From the NCBI GenBank assembly GCA_900767605.1, contig CAAFZT010000011.1, forward strand, positions 1-10,454: DNA of 10,454 bases, read 5' to 3'. The notes under the pieces are model-generated. The model was not told the DNA's origin and did not search any database. It saw only the letters and a list, made by a program, of their open reading frames with translations. Origin of the DNA: Bacilli bacterium. GTDB taxonomy: Bacteria > Bacillota_I > Bacilli_A > RFN20 > CAG-826. Shown piece by piece: positions 1 to 5,622 of the stretch; position 1 is the stretch's first letter; each line of letters begins with the position of its first letter. A program made the translations under genes and the position numbers.

Positions 1-51
1 CGAGGGAATTGTACTCGGAGGCAATCTGTTGGGTGGCCCTTTTTTTCAAAC

Positions 52-76
52 TGTCCGAATTACGGGGTCCAGTTTA
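52..76. mobile_element. Possible IS3-family (IS150-like) terminal sequence
   Basis: The stretch starts TGTCCGAATTACGGGGTCC and ends CAGTTTA. From memory, IS150-group right ends have the form TGTC-(A/T-rich)-GGGGTC-AGTT-CA, which this resembles. No transposase can be seen in the 51 bases before it, and no matching left end is in the window. It could equally be a chance resemblance. Confidence 0.2.
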
Positions 77-116
77 CTTTAAGGTTCAATTTTTCTCTTA
101 CGCAACCTCCAAATAT

Positions 117-152
117 CGTTGGAATTTTCTTAAAACCATTGAAATTCCAACG
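117..152. repeat. Inverted repeat CGTTGGAATTT / AAATTCCAACG
   Basis: The arms at 117-127 and 142-152 are perfect 11-bp reverse complements separated by 14 bases. No T-run follows, so it is not an obvious terminator. Arm length, spacing and the CGTTG...CAACG ends resemble the inverted repeat at 2863-2897 in front of the second ATPase, which suggests a related operator-like site. No gene now begins directly beside it. Confidence 0.6.
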
Positions 153-259
153 CTAATTTTCAACGAGTTCGATAGAGGATTTGCTGGAACACGAATGCGC
201 TTGCTAAAGATGGCTCCATCCTTGCCTGAAACGATCCTTTCTTGTGCCTAGCCGTTTTT

Positions 260-300
260 CGGTGCCAATCGGTGCCATTTCAGTGCCATTTTTGGCACCG
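260..300. repeat. Helically phased GGTGCCA array
   Basis: GGTGCCA occurs at 261-267 and 271-277, AGTGCCA at 282-288 and the inverse TGGCACC at 293-299. The starts step by 10, 11 and 11 bases, about one DNA turn each. The last direct copy and the inverse copy form a hairpin, GTGCCA-TTTT-TGGCAC (283-298). The array lies about 150 bases upstream of the AbiEi gene and could be an operator for it or for a lost neighbour. Confidence 0.55.
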
Positions 301-446
301 AAAACGAAAAATATCCGCAATGTGAAATGAAAAATATTGATGATACGGGGTGATTTTAAAGGAAAAGGATCCCCTTTATCATCCGTGATGTAAAAGAAAC
401 GCAAACTCCTTAGACTTGTAAATGCACAGTAAAAAATAATGTTCAA

Positions 447-1061
447 ATGGAAGAAATGACGAAGGACCAAATCATCGAGGAAATCTACCAAGGGAATCAA
501 GGATTTATTACTCGCAGGGAGATTGATGAAAGAAAGATACCCTCTTGGTTTCTTTCTTCTTTCGTTAAAAAGAATGGCTTGAAGAAAATCGCCCCGGGAT
601 TTTATGCTGCCCCTGATTTTGCCGTGGATGATTATTGGCTTCTCCAAACGCGTTACCCTCAATATATCTTCTCTGGCATGAGCGCCCTTTATCTCCACCA
701 TCTAACGGACAAAATTCCCACAAACATTTATGTTGCCTGCCCGCAAGGCTATCACCCCTTTAGGAAGCCCCTCCCCCTTTTGGTCATCCAAAACATTTCC
801 AAGGAAGAGATTTATTCCCTGGGAATAGAAGAAGTCCCAACGATGTTTGGGAATCGCGTCAAAGCTTATGACAAAGAAAGAACAATCTGCGATCTTATCA
901 AGTACCGGGACCGATACGACGGAGAAACCTTTGTGAAAGCGATGAAGACTTATGCAGCGGGAAATCCAAACCAAAGGAAACTATTTCGATATGCTAAAGC
1001 CATGAAGATGGAAAAGGCGGTTTTCGAAATCATGGAACTAGTTATGAATGAAAATGAATGA
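447..1061 (+). CDS. AbiEi-family antitoxin / transcriptional regulator (type IV TA-like)
   Basis: This 204-residue protein resembles the AbiEi antitoxins of type IV toxin-antitoxin (abortive infection) systems. The N-terminal part (about residues 5-55) fits a winged-helix DNA-binding domain, with a wing-like turn around KKIAPGFYAAP. The central block FSGMSALYLHHLTD (75-88), followed by IPTNIYVACPQGY (90-102), and the block YDKERTICDLIK (141-152) are family hallmarks. In known systems AbiEi represses its own operon and counters the nucleotidyltransferase toxin AbiEii. No AbiEii gene follows: the next 400 bases are repeat-rich and non-coding. It may therefore be an orphan regulator or the remnant of a pair. 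The start is chosen because no in-frame start lies further upstream. ATG at 456 is the alternative, preceded by GGAAGA but at a very short distance. No strong ribosome site is seen for either. I am fairly sure of the family and unsure of the present role. Confidence 0.82.
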   Translation: MEEMTKDQIIEEIYQGNQGFITRREIDERKIPSWFLSSFVKKNGLKKIAPGFYAAPDFAVDDYWLLQTRYPQYIFSGMSALYLHHLTDKIPTNIYVACPQGYHPFRKPLPLLVIQNISKEEIYSLGIEEVPTMFGNRVKAYDKERTICDLIKYRDRYDGETFVKAMKTYAAGNPNQRKLFRYAKAMKMEKAVFEIMELVMNENE

Positions 1062-1129
1062 GGGCGCTTTTAAAGCAAGAGAGAATCTTTTTGCCAAATT
1101 TCAATAGAACAAACGTTTTTAGACTTCTT

Positions 1130-1194
1130 GAAATATTGTTCACCGCTACTGAATGATTTTGCCGTTTGACGAAATATTGTTCACTGCTGCTGAA
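1130..1194. repeat. Pair of 24-bp direct repeats (GAAATATTGTTCAC...)
   Basis: The segments 1130-1153 and 1171-1194 agree at 22 of 24 positions, starting GAAATATTGTTCAC and ending CTGAA, with starts 41 bp apart. The second copy also holds an inverted repeat, TGTTCA-N7-TGAACA, while the first keeps only TTCA-N7-TGAA. They sit downstream of the AbiEi gene, in the gap where a toxin gene might be expected. Confidence 0.6.
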
Positions 1195-1240
1195 CAGCTT
1201 TACTGCTTACCTTTCCTTGAGGTGATGGCTAGAGGTCTTT

Positions 1241-1259
1241 CTTTGTTATATTGACAAAG
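1241..1259. repeat. Small inverted repeat CTTTGT-N7-ACAAAG
   Basis: The arms CTTTGT (1241-1246) and ACAAAG (1254-1259) are perfect reverse complements around seven bases. A TTGACA hexamer (1251-1256) overlaps the right arm, but no acceptable -10 box follows at 16-18 bp. It may be a regulator site or chance in AT-rich DNA. Confidence 0.35.
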
Positions 1260-1317
1260 TTTCATTTCTCCTAAAAACCAAAAAAATAAAAATAAACAAG
1301 TGTTCAAAAACTATTGT

Positions 1318-1400
1318 TATCCTCATTTTTTTGTAAATAGCTCCTAGAGATACCCTCATTTTTTTGTAAGTATTGATGAAAAATACCCTCATTTTTTGCA
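1318..1400. repeat. Three copies of TACCCTCATTTTTTTGTA with exact 33-bp period
   Basis: Copies start at 1318 (TATCCTCATTTTTTTGTA), 1351 (exact) and 1384 (one T fewer, ending GCA). The step is 33 bp both times, close to three helical turns, while the DNA between copies is unrelated. The array ends 8 bp before the proposed -35 box of the ATPase gene at 1464, so it is well placed as an operator array. On the minus strand the 33-bp period makes an open frame with a repeated YKKMR peptide, which I regard as a by-product. Confidence 0.75.
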
Positions 1401-1407
1401 TAAACAC

Positions 1408-1437
1408 TAGATAATATCGATGTTTTGTATATATAAT
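1408..1437 (+). promoter_or_regulatory. Probable sigma-A promoter of the first ATPase gene
   Basis: The -10 box TATAAT (1432-1437) is perfect. An 18-bp spacer separates it from TAGATA (1408-1413), which matches four of six -35 positions. Transcription would begin near 1444, just upstream of the GGAGG ribosome site at 1448-1452. The triple repeat at 1318-1400 lies immediately upstream. Confidence 0.55.
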
Positions 1438-1463
1438 GACTCTAAACGGAGGAATTTTTGGCA

Positions 1464-2810
1464 ATGGATGAGTATTTAAGACGTAAGATTGACAAATATT
1501 TGCTTGATTGGAAAGCCAATCCAAGCCATAAGCCTTTGATTATTAAAGGGGCGAGGCAAGTCGGGAAAACAAAGTCCATCCAGCGATTTGCCAACAAGAA
1601 TTACGAAAGCGTTGTTGAAATCAACTTTGCGGAAGAACCCACGTATAAACAAATTGTGGAAAATGGATATTCTCCGGAAGCGGTGATTCAAAACATTTCC
1701 CGGTTTCGAGCAGACGTTAAATTTATTCCTCATAAAACCCTCATTTTCTTCGATGAAGTGCAAGAATTCCCCGATGTGACGACGAGCTTAAAATTTTTTG
1801 CTCTAGATGGACGGTTTGATGTCATTTGCAGTGGTTCCTTGCTTGGAATCCATTATCAAGAGATTTCTAGCATCAGCGTTGGCTATAAAACCGAAGTGGA
1901 AATGCGATCCCTGGACTTCGAAGAATTTTTGTGGGCTCTTGGATATGGTGACTCGATTAAAGAGGACATCTTGTCCCACATGAAGGCCTTTCGAGCTTTT
2001 AGCCCAAGCGTGCTAAAAATTTATAATGATTTGTTCTTGGATTATTGCATTGTTGGAGGAATGCCAGAAGCGGTCTCCGATTTTGTTACTAAAAAAACGT
2101 TCGAAAATACCTTGGAAATTCAACGTCAAATCGTTCTTGGCTATGAAGGGGATATTCGTAAATACGCCGTGGGACTAGATAAAGGACGGATCGAGAACGT
2201 ATTTCGTTCCGTCCCCTCGCAGCTAGCGAAAGAGAACAAAAAATTCCAGATTTCGAAAGTACGTCCTGGCGCCCGATTCGCAGATTATCGTGGCTGTTTT
2301 GAATGGTTGGAAGATGCGGGCATCGTCCATATTTGCCGTGCGCTTCTAACCCCTCATTTGCCCTTAAAAGGCAACGTCAACGATGATTCCTGCGTTCTTT
2401 ATTACGCGGACAGCGGATTGCTATTATCCCAACTAGACGACGATGCCCAAATGGATTTTCGCCAAAATAAGAATTTCGATGTCTATAAAGGCGGTTTCTT
2501 TGAAAGCATCGTCGCAGAAGCTCTGGTGAAATCTGGGTACGACCTTTGCTATTACAAGAAGGAAAACTCCTCTCTTCAAGAAGAATTCTTCGTCCGTCGC
2601 CAAGACTATTTGGTTCCCATCGAAGTGAAAGCAGGCAACAACCGTTCGAAGTCTTTGTCCACCTTGATTCAAAACGATTCCTATGAGGAAATTAAATTTG
2701 GGATTAAGATCGCCAATGCGAATATTGGTTATGACTCCAATATTCTTACCTTCCCCCATTTCTGCGCCTTCTTAATCAAGGAATTCCTTTCTACCTTCAG
2801 CTGGAAATAG
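1464..2810 (+). CDS. AAA_14/DUF4143-family ATP-binding protein
   Basis: This 448-residue protein is a full-length AAA+ ATPase of the AAA_14 plus DUF4143 type. The Walker A motif GARQVGKT is at about residues 29-36, and the Walker B motif is in KTLIFFDEVQEF, with DE as the acidic pair. SGSLLG follows as the sensor-like segment. The C-terminal part has EEFFVRR...VPIEVKAG, the PD-(D/E)xK nuclease-like motif typical of the family. It is probably a soluble cytoplasmic protein. Its role is not established; relatives are common accessory genes, and DNA binding or defence functions are only suggested. ATG at 1464 is preferred although GGAGG (1448-1452) lies 11 bases upstream; TTG at 1458, 5 bases from that site, would add two residues. 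It stands alone, with its own promoter and a triple repeat upstream. A second, more distant relative follows from 2946. Confidence 0.88.
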   Translation: MDEYLRRKIDKYLLDWKANPSHKPLIIKGARQVGKTKSIQRFANKNYESVVEINFAEEPTYKQIVENGYSPEAVIQNISRFRADVKFIPHKTLIFFDEVQEFPDVTTSLKFFALDGRFDVICSGSLLGIHYQEISSISVGYKTEVEMRSLDFEEFLWALGYGDSIKEDILSHMKAFRAFSPSVLKIYNDLFLDYCIVGGMPEAVSDFVTKKTFENTLEIQRQIVLGYEGDIRKYAVGLDKGRIENVFRSVPSQLAKENKKFQISKVRPGARFADYRGCFEWLEDAGIVHICRALLTPHLPLKGNVNDDSCVLYYADSGLLLSQLDDDAQMDFRQNKNFDVYKGGFFESIVAEALVKSGYDLCYYKKENSSLQEEFFVRRQDYLVPIEVKAGNNRSKSLSTLIQNDSYEEIKFGIKIANANIGYDSNILTFPHFCAFLIKEFLSTFSWK

Positions 2811-2862
2811 ACTAAAACGTCCTTTTAAGCTCTTTTATAGATGGCCTGAAACTTCAAAAGTG

Positions 2863-2897
2863 CGTTGCAAACTCGAATAAATTTTTAGTTTGCAACG
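2863..2897. repeat. Inverted repeat CGTTGCAAACT / AGTTTGCAACG upstream of second ATPase
   Basis: The arms at 2863-2873 and 2887-2897 are perfect 11-bp reverse complements separated by 13 bases. No T-run follows, so an operator is more likely than a terminator. The right arm ends 17 bases before the TGGTATGAT element of the downstream gene, so a protein bound here would touch the -35 area. Its geometry matches the repeat at 117-152. Confidence 0.7.
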
Positions 2898-2913
2898 ATA
2901 AAACGAAATTTTA

Positions 2914-2922
2914 TGGTATGAT
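2914..2922 (+). promoter_or_regulatory. Extended -10 promoter element (TGGTATGAT)
   Basis: TGG followed by TATGAT (2917-2922) is a TGn-extended -10 box with five of six matches. The best -35-like hexamer, TTGCAA (2890-2895), is 21 bp away, too far for a normal spacer, but extended -10 promoters tolerate a weak -35. The start site would be near 2929, leaving a leader of about 17 bases that holds the GAAAGGG ribosome site (2933-2939). Confidence 0.5.
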
Positions 2923-2945
2923 CGAAGAGGAAGAAAGGGTTGCAC

Positions 2946-4173
2946 ATGGAGAATCTGATTCGTGAAAACTACCTCGTGAAACTTCGCCGTTATTATGACT
3001 CCAATCTGATTAAGGTTTTAACCGGGGTCCGTCGATGTGGGAAAAGCATTTTGCTTCGGCAAATCGAAGAGGAATTGATTCGCGATTTTCACGTAAACCC
3101 CGACCATGTGATTGATGTGAATTTTGAAGACGTTACTTTTTCGAATCTTACGAACTATTCGAAATTGCATACCTATATCATGAAGCGAATCCTCGATAAG
3201 GATAAATATTACATCTTCCTCGATGAAATTCAGCACGTGAGGCAGTTTGAGAAAACGCTATCCTCTTTAAAAGCAACTCAAAACGTTTCGATTTTCGTCA
3301 CGGGGAGCAATTCTAAATTATTGTCTGGCCGTCTCGCTTCTTTGCTTGTAGGTCGTTGCAAGGAATTTAAAATTCAGCCCTTTACTTATAAGGAATATTT
3401 GGACTTTCATTCCATCAATCGTTTGGCCTTGCCCCCCCAAGCCCCTTCAAGACTATTTGAGATTCGGCGGAATGCCCCAGCGTTTTGATTATGAGCTGGA
3501 GGAAGATATCCGTGAGTATTATGGGTCTTTATTCACGGGGATCGTGGAAAAAGATATCTGCAACGTACAATCGAAAATCGATAAGAATGTTTTTGGCATT
3601 CTGGCCCGGTATATCCTTGCCAATGCAGGAAAAGAATTCTCGGCGAAAAACGTCGCGGAAATTCTAACCAAACAAACGGGGCAAAAGATTTATTCGATGA
3701 CCCTGTACCGTGTACTGGAGAAGTTAGAACAAGCTTGTCTCATTTCTCGCGTGCAGCGATATGATGTTGCTTCGAAAAGAACCTTAAAATCCATTGAAAA
3801 ACAATTCGTCGTGGATCCCGGGTTTATTTTAGCTTGTTCCTCCTCCAATTTTGTCCCCGTTTCCCATGTTCTTGAAAATGTTGTTTACAACGAATTAATC
3901 TATCGGGGATATAACGTCTTGATTGGTAAAACCTATAAAGGCGAGATTGATTTTGTCGCAATGAAGGAGGGGAAGAAGTGCTTTATTCAGGTTGCTTATC
4001 TTCTTGCGAGCGAAGAAACCATCGAACGCGAATTTGGGGCTTTTCATTCCCTGAAAGACCAATCTCCCAAATACGTGTTATCCCTCGATGATTTTGATAT
4101 GTCGAAAGATGGGATCGCCCACCTGAATATCGAAGAGTTCTTAAAAGGCAACGTGGATTTGTTCTTGTCATAG
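2946..4173 (+). pseudogene. AAA_14/DUF4143-family ATPase, broken by a +1 frameshift in a C7 run
   Basis: Two overlapping frames encode consecutive parts of one protein. The first (2946-3488) holds Walker A GVRRCGKS (residues 27-34), Walker B YYIFLDEIQ (D93, E94) and TGSNSKLLSG (119-128). The second carries DYLRFGGMPQRF, a winged-helix-like middle and the C-terminal EIDFVAMKEGKKCFIQVAYLL nuclease-like region. Removing one C from the seven Cs at 3432-3438 joins them into one 408-residue frame, the usual family length. As written, translation stops at 3488, just after the ATPase core. ATG at 2946 is preferred over TTG at 2940 because GAAAGGG (2933-2939) is then 6 bases away. The TTG at 3457 is internal to DYLRFGG and is not a real start. 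It could be a true pseudogene, a slippage-switched gene or an assembly error. Its function is unknown; it belongs to a different branch from the ATPase at 1464. Confidence 0.85.
3432..3438 (+). other. C7 homopolymer at the frameshift point
   Basis: Seven consecutive Cs occur where six would keep the ATPase gene in frame. Homopolymers of this size can slip in replication or transcription, so this is the most economical site for the frame change. Confidence 0.75.
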
Positions 4174-4223
4174 AACTCGCCTCTCCCTTGTTTCCTTCTT
4201 TTCTTTCGATGGGACTTACGCCC

Positions 4224-4229
4224 TATAAT
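4224..4229 (+). promoter_or_regulatory. Probable -10 box of the PfkB kinase gene
   Basis: A perfect TATAAT lies 19 bases before the start codon. The hexamer 17 bp upstream (TTCTTT, 4201-4206) is a poor -35. If this box is used, RNA starts near 4236, at the first base of AAGGAG (4236-4241), giving an unusually short leader of about 13 bases. Confidence 0.4.
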
Positions 4230-4248
4230 AATCCCAAGGAGAACGCCT

Positions 4249-5172
4249 ATGATTGGAGTGATCGGAGAAATCCTCGTTGATATGATTGGGGAGAACGTCA
4301 ACGGGAAAAGAACCTACACTTGTTTTGCGGGAGGGGCTCCCTTTAATCTAGCGGTCGCCGCCCATAAACTGGGGACGGAAGTCTTATTTTATGGATGCGT
4401 TGGTAACGACAAAATGGGAAGCTTCCTGCTAGAAGAAGCAAAGAAACAAGGATTGGATCCTTCTTATATTCAAATAGATAACGACCATAATACGACTCTA
4501 GCCCTGGTCCAGCATGAAGAGAACGGAGAACGTTCTTTTTGCTTCTACCGAAAACACACCGCGGATGATTGCTTTGTTACCCCTTTAAATCCTGCTTTTG
4601 AATCTGCCTCCATCCTGCATTTTGGAACCTTGATGTTATCAAGCTCCCAAGGAAGGGAATTCTTATCTCAGGCGATTGCTTCCGCCAAAAAGAGGGGCCA
4701 AGTCGTTTCGATGGATGTCAATTACCGGGAAGGCCTCTATGCATCTCAAGAAGAAGCAATCCGCATCTATAAAGAATTCCTTCCTCTTGGAGATATTCTT
4801 AAATTCTCGGAAGATGAAGTCGCCTTATTCGGGGAAGATTATGTCTCTTCTTTCCCCAATAAAATCGTGCTGATTACTTTAGGAAAAGAAGGTTCGAAGC
4901 TCCTTTACGGAGGGAAGAATTATTACGCCCCTTCGATTCAGGTGCATCCAGTAGATACGACCGGAGCAGGGGATGCCTTTTTAGGAGCCTTCCTTTCTCG
5001 ATATGATGGGAAGGATATCCGCGCCTTAAAGAAAGAAGAGATTGAAAGGATGCTCTATTTTTCTAATATTGCCGCGGCGTTAAACACAACGTCCTTTGGA
5101 GCCATTGATGGCCTACCAAGCCTAAAAGAAGTAGAAGCAAAAATCCAAGAATCGGGTTGGCTCCATAACTAG
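4249..5172 (+). CDS. PfkB-family carbohydrate kinase (fructokinase-like)
   Basis: This 307-residue ribokinase/PfkB-fold kinase transfers phosphate from ATP to a sugar in the cytoplasm. The N-terminal PfkB signature is in FAGGAPFNLAVAAHKLG (26-42). The C-terminal signature DTTGAGDAFLGAF spans 236-248, with D242 the expected catalytic base and the glycines forming the anion hole. DVNYR (156-160) and FSEDEV (186-191) correspond to segments typical of fructokinases, so D-fructose is the best substrate guess; other hexoses or 2-keto sugars cannot be excluded. Length is normal and nothing is missing. AAGGAG at 4236-4241, 7 bases before ATG, fixes the start. The gene is transcribed alone, with a terminator after it, and converges on the minus-strand RNA/DUF3800 locus. 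No sugar transporter or hydrolase gene adjoins it to settle the substrate. Confidence 0.88.
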   Translation: MIGVIGEILVDMIGENVNGKRTYTCFAGGAPFNLAVAAHKLGTEVLFYGCVGNDKMGSFLLEEAKKQGLDPSYIQIDNDHNTTLALVQHEENGERSFCFYRKHTADDCFVTPLNPAFESASILHFGTLMLSSSQGREFLSQAIASAKKRGQVVSMDVNYREGLYASQEEAIRIYKEFLPLGDILKFSEDEVALFGEDYVSSFPNKIVLITLGKEGSKLLYGGKNYYAPSIQVHPVDTTGAGDAFLGAFLSRYDGKDIRALKKEEIERMLYFSNIAAALNTTSFGAIDGLPSLKEVEAKIQESGWLHN

Positions 5173-5176
5173 GAAT

Positions 5177-5214
5177 AAAACGGAATAGACAGGGACGGTC
5201 ATCCCCCGTTTTTT
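5177..5214 (+). terminator. Intrinsic terminator after the PfkB gene
   Basis: AAAACGG (5177-5183) pairs with CCGTTTT (5206-5212), stacked on an inner GGGA-CGGTCA-TCCC hairpin (5192-5205). An eight-base bulge separates the two helices on the left side, and a T6 run occurs at 5209-5214. It begins 5 bases after the stop codon. The bulge makes it imperfect, but position and T-run fit a Rho-independent terminator. Confidence 0.6.
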
Positions 5215-5221
5215 CTAAGGT

Positions 5222-5248
5222 AAAATAAAAAGCGAGGTATTTCCCCGC
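5222..5248 (-). terminator. Terminator of RNA unit 1
   Basis: On the minus strand GCGGGG-AAATA-CCTCGC forms a 6-bp stem (one G-T pair) followed directly by TTTTTATTTT. This is a standard intrinsic terminator and marks the RNA 3' end. Confidence 0.8.
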
Positions 5249-5358
5249 CGTATAGGTGGGAGCCCGACTTCTTCCCCGCACTCTACCTCAGCCCATGAAT
5301 GAAACCGGATAGGTGTCCCCTTCGTTACGGTCTAGCCAAATGAATTGCTTCTTTGACT
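5222..5358 (-). ncRNA. Structured RNA of the DUF3800 locus, unit 1
   Basis: This is the distal copy of a three-copy RNA on the minus strand. The 5' hairpin is AGTCAAA / TTTGGCT (5358-5352 with 5340-5334, 11-base loop). Next come TAGACCG, GGGGACACCTATC, a variable loop region, GCGGGGAAGAA, CTCCCACCTATACGG and the terminator. Possible inner pairings are CCGTA with TACGG, GGGA with TCCC, and CACCTATC with GGTAG-GTG around one bulged base. Bases 5222-5285 are identical to 5423-5486 in unit 2. Its own promoter (5364-5392) puts the start at 5358, exactly at the hairpin foot. No protein is encoded. It is probably one of the RNA motifs found beside DUF3800 genes; I cannot name which without a covariance model. 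Confidence 0.72.
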
Positions 5359-5363
5359 CCATC

Positions 5364-5392
5364 ATCATAGAAGAAGCGGAGGCTTTGGGCAA
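5364..5392 (-). promoter_or_regulatory. Promoter of RNA unit 1
   Basis: Reading the minus strand, TTGCCC (5392-5387) is followed by a 17-bp spacer and TATGAT (5369-5364), four of six and five of six matches. The predicted start at A5358 coincides with the first base of the unit's 5' hairpin. Confidence 0.6.
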
Positions 5393-5422
5393 GGGCAAAT
5401 GCTAGACGGTAGGTCGCTAGGC

Positions 5423-5449
5423 AAAATAAAAAGCGAGGTATTTCCCCGC
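5423..5449 (-). terminator. Terminator of RNA unit 2
   Basis: Sequence identical to the terminator of unit 1: stem GCGGGG / CCTCGC, loop AAATA, then TTTTTATTTT on the minus strand. It would also end any transcript reading out of the DUF3800 gene. Confidence 0.8.
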
Positions 5450-5556
5450 CGTATAGGTGGGAGCCCGACTTCTTCCCCGCACTCTATTCACGACCCTTTG
5501 ATGGATCCGATAGGTGTCCCCTCAGATGCGGTCTAATCAAGGGGCGAACCCTTGAT
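5423..5556 (-). ncRNA. Structured RNA of the DUF3800 locus, unit 2
   Basis: This is the middle copy, between the DUF3800 stop codon and unit 1. Its 5' hairpin is the strongest of the three: ATCAAGGG-TTCGC-CCCTTGAT, eight perfect pairs (5556-5549 with 5543-5536). The core differs from units 1 and 3 in TAGACCGCATCTGA and in the apical part, which makes a GATCC / GGGTC hairpin. Where units 1 and 3 pair CTAT with GTAG, this unit has ATAG, so a G-U pair becomes A-U. The 3' 64 bases are identical to unit 1. It is either an independent transcript or the 3' end of the DUF3800 mRNA. Confidence 0.7.
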
Positions 5557-5559
5557 GCC

Positions 5560-5591
5560 ATTATCTTAACGTGTGTTGATTTATGCTACAA
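5560..5591 (-). promoter_or_regulatory. Weak promoter candidate for RNA unit 2
   Basis: On the minus strand GATAAT (5565-5560) lies 3 bases before the unit's 5' hairpin. The nearest -35-like hexamer, TTGTAG (5591-5586), is 20 bp away, which is long. Unit 3 has GATAAA in the same place, so the -10 part seems conserved. Confidence 0.35.
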
Positions 5592-5622
5592 GTGATAAAA
5601 GGGTCCCAAGTTATTCGGTTTG

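Larger units (their letters stand above)
1..446. other. Leading stretch without a convincing gene
   Basis: No reading frame here looks like a real protein. The short plus-strand frame across the first 250 bases starts at TTG, has no ribosome site and no recognisable domain. The minus-strand frame over 204-701 is antisense to the AbiEi gene. What the stretch does hold is a possible insertion-sequence end (52-76), an 11-bp inverted repeat (117-152), a GGTGCCA array (260-300) and a small AAAGG/CCTTT hairpin (364-377) without a T-run. It reads like decayed accessory DNA or a complex control region. Confidence 0.5.

Noticed and set aside
9..251. 80-codon plus-strand frame from TTG
   Set aside because: No ribosome site, rare start codon, no recognisable domain, and it runs through an inverted repeat.
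204..701. 165-codon minus-strand frame
   Set aside because: Antisense to the well-supported AbiEi gene and across the GGTGCCA array; no family resemblance.
1065..1080. Terminator after the AbiEi gene (GCTTTTAAAGC)
   Set aside because: The stem is only 5 bp with a one-base centre and no adjacent T-run.
1251..1280. Promoter from the TTGACA at 1251
   Set aside because: No acceptable -10 box at 16-18 bp, and no gene starts at a suitable distance.
1246..1524. 92-codon minus-strand frame with repeated YKKMR peptide
   Set aside because: The repetition comes from the 33-bp DNA array, since 33 is a multiple of three; the frame also overlaps the start of the ATPase gene.
3457..4173. Separate gene starting at TTG 3457
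   Set aside because: The TTG is the leucine codon of the conserved DYLRFGGMP segment; the frame is the second half of the frameshifted ATPase.
5063..5281. Minus-strand frame over RNA unit 1 (MRGRSRAPTYTAGKY...)
   Set aside because: It is the RNA unit translated; the same peptide appears in another copy of the repeat in a different context, and the frame then runs antisense to the PfkB gene.
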